A DNA stretch of 17,357 nucleotides. It comes from Lachnospiraceae bacterium UBA6998. GTDB lineage: Bacteria > Bacillota > Clostridia > Lachnospirales > Lachnospiraceae. Shown here one piece after another: positions 15,867 through 17,357 of the stretch; within the stretch, counting starts at the first letter, position 1; each line of letters starts with the position of its first letter. The notes beneath the pieces were generated by a model. It worked only from the letters and a program-made list of their open reading frames with translations. It made no database searches and was not told the origin of the DNA. Where the stretch lies: the NCBI GenBank assembly GCA_002448395.1, contig DJXS01000135.1, positions 1 to 17,357 on the forward strand. The letters are read 5' to 3'. The translations under genes and the position numbers were made by a program.

Positions 15867-15917
15867 AAGGCGCAATGACTCCGGTATCAACAAAGATCCG
15901 GCACGTCATTGCGCCTT
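15867..15917 (-). promoter_or_regulatory. purF leader hairpin with T-run, possible attenuator
   Basis: On the minus strand AAGGCGCAATGAC then GTGCCGGA (15917-15897) pairs with the complement ending at 15867, with an inner CCGGATC/GATACCGG stem. TTTTTG follows directly, as in an intrinsic terminator. It begins about 5 nt after the predicted start of transcription and ends 33 nt before the purF ATG. The first 21 bases equal those of the carA leader. Confidence 0.75.
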
Positions 15918-15928
15918 ATGATTTATTA

Positions 15929-15957
15929 AGATTACATATGGAAGTAAGGATTGTCAA
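15929..15957 (-). promoter_or_regulatory. candidate sigma-A promoter for purF
   Basis: TTGACA (15957-15952), a 17-nt spacer and TAATCT (15934-15929) on the minus strand. The -35 box is perfect, the -10 box weaker. Predicted start near 15922 places the leader hairpin at the very 5' end of the message. Confidence 0.65.
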
Positions 15958-15970
15958 CAGTGCTTATTTT

Positions 15971-15986
15971 GCCATTAATAAATGGC
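15971..15986. other. inverted repeat between purF and the YczE-like gene
   Basis: GCCATT and AATGGC flank AATA in the divergent intergenic region (15834-16095), just upstream of the purF -35 box. It could be an operator for one or both genes. No other recognisable site or convincing promoter for the rightward gene is seen in this stretch. Confidence 0.3.
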
Positions 15987-16095
15987 GCAGATGGTAGTAA
16001 ACTAGTAATGTATGTCACGTAAAAAGCAACAGATTATGAACTGAGAATTGATGTGGAAGAGCAGCAGGAGTGAAATACAGGAAAGGAAACCCAAA

Positions 16096-16710
16096 ATGGA
16101 CGAATTTAAGAAGCGGCTGATCATGTGTATTATAGGAGTTTTTCTGTCCGGTGTCGCGGCAGGGATATTTGGTTTCACGGCATTTGGCATGGACCCCTTT
16201 CAGGTTTTTGCCCACGGACTGTGGGGGCTTACTCCGATTTCCTACGGCACCTTTTATGTGATCCTGAACGCGATCCTGCTTGCCTTCATGTTCTTTTTTA
16301 ACAGGCGCATGATCGGACTTGGAACCATAATCAACCTGTTTCTTTTGGGATATGTGGTGGAATACACAGGAGTGCTTCTTCAAAGGGCTTTTCCTTCCCC
16401 GTCAGTCCTTTTGAGAGTTGTCCTGATGATCATTGCCCTGATTCTGGCTTCTCTTGCGGCTTCTCTGTATTTTGTCGCGGATATGGGAGTCTCAGCCTAT
16501 GACTGGATCGCACTGACGATTTCTGACAGGAAAGGATGGGCTTTCAGGGTTGTCCGTATTGCCACTGATTTCATCTGCGTTCTGACAGGGGGCCTGCTGG
16601 GAGCAAAAGTGGGGATCGGAACTGTTTTGACAGCATTCTGCATGGGGCCGATCATTCAGTTTTTCAATGAAAAGGTTTCGACGCCGCTCAGGTACGGGCC
16701 TTCTTCTTGA
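16096..16710 (+). CDS. YczE-like integral membrane protein
   Basis: A 204-residue hydrophobic protein with about five membrane segments: near residues 8-30 (IMCIIGVFLSGVAAGIFGF), 50-70, 76-100, 108-130 and 160-185. The pattern GVAAGIFGFTAFGMDPFQVF near the start and ADMGVSAYDWIAL in the middle is that of the YczE/YyaS/YitT-type family, whose transported substrate, if any, is not established. Start chosen at ATG 16096 because GGAAAGG lies 9 nt upstream; an earlier ATG at 16051 would add a charged, soluble stretch without a ribosome site. It is transcribed away from purF and followed by a long terminator hairpin, so it is probably a single-gene unit. Its link to the nitrogen genes is not evident. 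Confidence 0.8.
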   Translation: MDEFKKRLIMCIIGVFLSGVAAGIFGFTAFGMDPFQVFAHGLWGLTPISYGTFYVILNAILLAFMFFFNRRMIGLGTIINLFLLGYVVEYTGVLLQRAFPSPSVLLRVVLMIIALILASLAASLYFVADMGVSAYDWIALTISDRKGWAFRVVRIATDFICVLTGGLLGAKVGIGTVLTAFCMGPIIQFFNEKVSTPLRYGPSS

Positions 16711-16766
16711 CATGAAGGATCATACGCGCAATAATTTAATCAATTACAACGAAATATCGTTCTATC

Positions 16767-16837
16767 AAAGCGGCAAGGATGTCGTGATCGGAAAATGAAA
16801 TGAGCATTTTCTGATGATGACATCCCTGCCGCTTTTT
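16767..16837 (+). terminator. Very long terminator hairpin after the YczE-like gene
   Basis: 31-nt arms (16767-16797 and 16805-16835) pair with only two mismatches and two G-U wobbles around a 7-nt loop, and end in a run of five T residues. It should stop rightward transcription before the next gene. The length is unusual for an intrinsic terminator. Confidence 0.85.
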
Positions 16838-16882
16838 ATTTGCCGGATAACGAAATGATCACGGCAGAAAGGAGGAGCCCCT

Positions 16883-17357
16883 ATGGCAGCATTTGACAAA
16901 GTAAAGAGCGGAATCTCACAACTCGATGAGATTCTCGATTATATCCGAATGGGCGACAATGTCGTGTGGGAGGTGTCGGATGTCGAGGAATTCAGGATGT
17001 TCGCGCTGCCATTCGTAGCGCAGGCGATTAATGACAAGAGAGATATTGTCTATATCCGGTTTGCACAGCATCCTCCGATCATGTCACAGCCGGATATGCT
17101 CGCCCATGTGCAGGTTGCGGAGTTTGATCCGGATGCCGGTTTCGAGTCCTTTACAGTTGCGATCCATGACGAGATCACCAGACATGGAAAGGACGCGTTT
17201 TATGTCTTTGACTGTCTGTCAGAGCTGCAGTCTGTCTGGTACACAGACCTGATGATGGGGAATTATTTCCGGGTCACCTGTCCGTACCTGTTCGAACTGG
17301 ACACAGTTGCCTATTTTCCTATTCTTCGAGGGCGGCACTCTTTTGACGCGATCGCGA
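16883..17357 (+). CDS. KaiC/RecA-like protein without visible P-loop, 3' partial
   Basis: Open from ATG 16883 to the right edge (158 residues seen). AGGAGG about 6 nt upstream supports the start. The N-terminus VKSGISQLDEILDYIRMGDNVVWEVSD follows the KaiC/RecA-superfamily pattern (TGIxxLDxxL, then the nucleotide loop), but where GxxxxGKT would be expected it reads MGDNVVWEV, so no Walker A is present. Later beta-strand-like segments DIVYIRFA and DAFYVFDCLSEL, the latter in the place of a Walker B, agree with a degenerate ATPase fold. I recall similar N-terminal regions on PEP-synthase/pyruvate-phosphate dikinase-like proteins of Clostridia; the part that would show this lies outside the window. 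Function not assigned. Confidence 0.7.
   Translation, partial: MAAFDKVKSGISQLDEILDYIRMGDNVVWEVSDVEEFRMFALPFVAQAINDKRDIVYIRFAQHPPIMSQPDMLAHVQVAEFDPDAGFESFTVAIHDEITRHGKDAFYVFDCLSELQSVWYTDLMMGNYFRVTCPYLFELDTVAYFPILRGRHSFDAIA

Overview
The window looks like a chromosomal segment of a Gram-positive anaerobe of the Clostridia, most likely a Lachnospiraceae member. This rests on gene content: LL-diaminopimelate aminotransferase (DapL), the MurT/GatD lipid II amidation pair, a B. subtilis-type PurF with cysteines for a 4Fe-4S cluster, a YczE-type membrane protein, strong AGGAGG ribosome sites and moderate GC. No rRNA, tRNA, CRISPR array, phage gene or classical insertion sequence was seen.

Layout, left to right. 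Two overlapping ABC half-transporter genes (+, the first cut by the window edge) form a probable heterodimeric exporter or importer. A leader with a strong terminator-like hairpin precedes dapL (+), which is followed by asnB (+). asnB converges with, and overlaps by 22 bp, the minus-strand set murT-gatD. Upstream of murT on the minus strand lie an uncharacterised ATP-grasp ligase gene, then carB, carA (each pair close or overlapping) and purF. carA and purF each have their own promoter and near-identical leader hairpins. After a divergent intergenic region come a YczE-like membrane protein gene (+), a very long terminator hairpin, and the 5' part of a gene for a KaiC-like protein with no visible P-loop (+), cut by the right edge.

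How the genes fit together. Five of the products use or should use glutamine as nitrogen donor (AsnB, GatD, CarA/CarB, PurF). They feed asparagine, peptidoglycan amidation, arginine/pyrimidine and purine synthesis, so the block reads as a glutamine-nitrogen distribution locus. DapL (diaminopimelate supply) and MurT/GatD (D-glutamate amidation of lipid II) tie part of it to the cell wall.

The most unusual content is a short quasi-palindromic repeat (core TACCCCAGAGGT, longer form close to CAAACTACCCCAGAGGTCG followed by TTTTG). It occurs in tandem clusters beside dapL/asnB and just after carB. It also lies inside coding sequence: two separate in-frame insertions in carB in opposite orientations, a degenerate copy in carA, and a core in murT. 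In genes the copies are spaced by multiples of three (18, 18, 30, 18, 27); outside genes they are not (31, 34). This resembles in behaviour the Rickettsia palindromic elements, which are known to insert in-frame into genes. The second notable signal is the shared 21-nt stretch in the hairpins at the 5' ends of the carA and purF transcripts.
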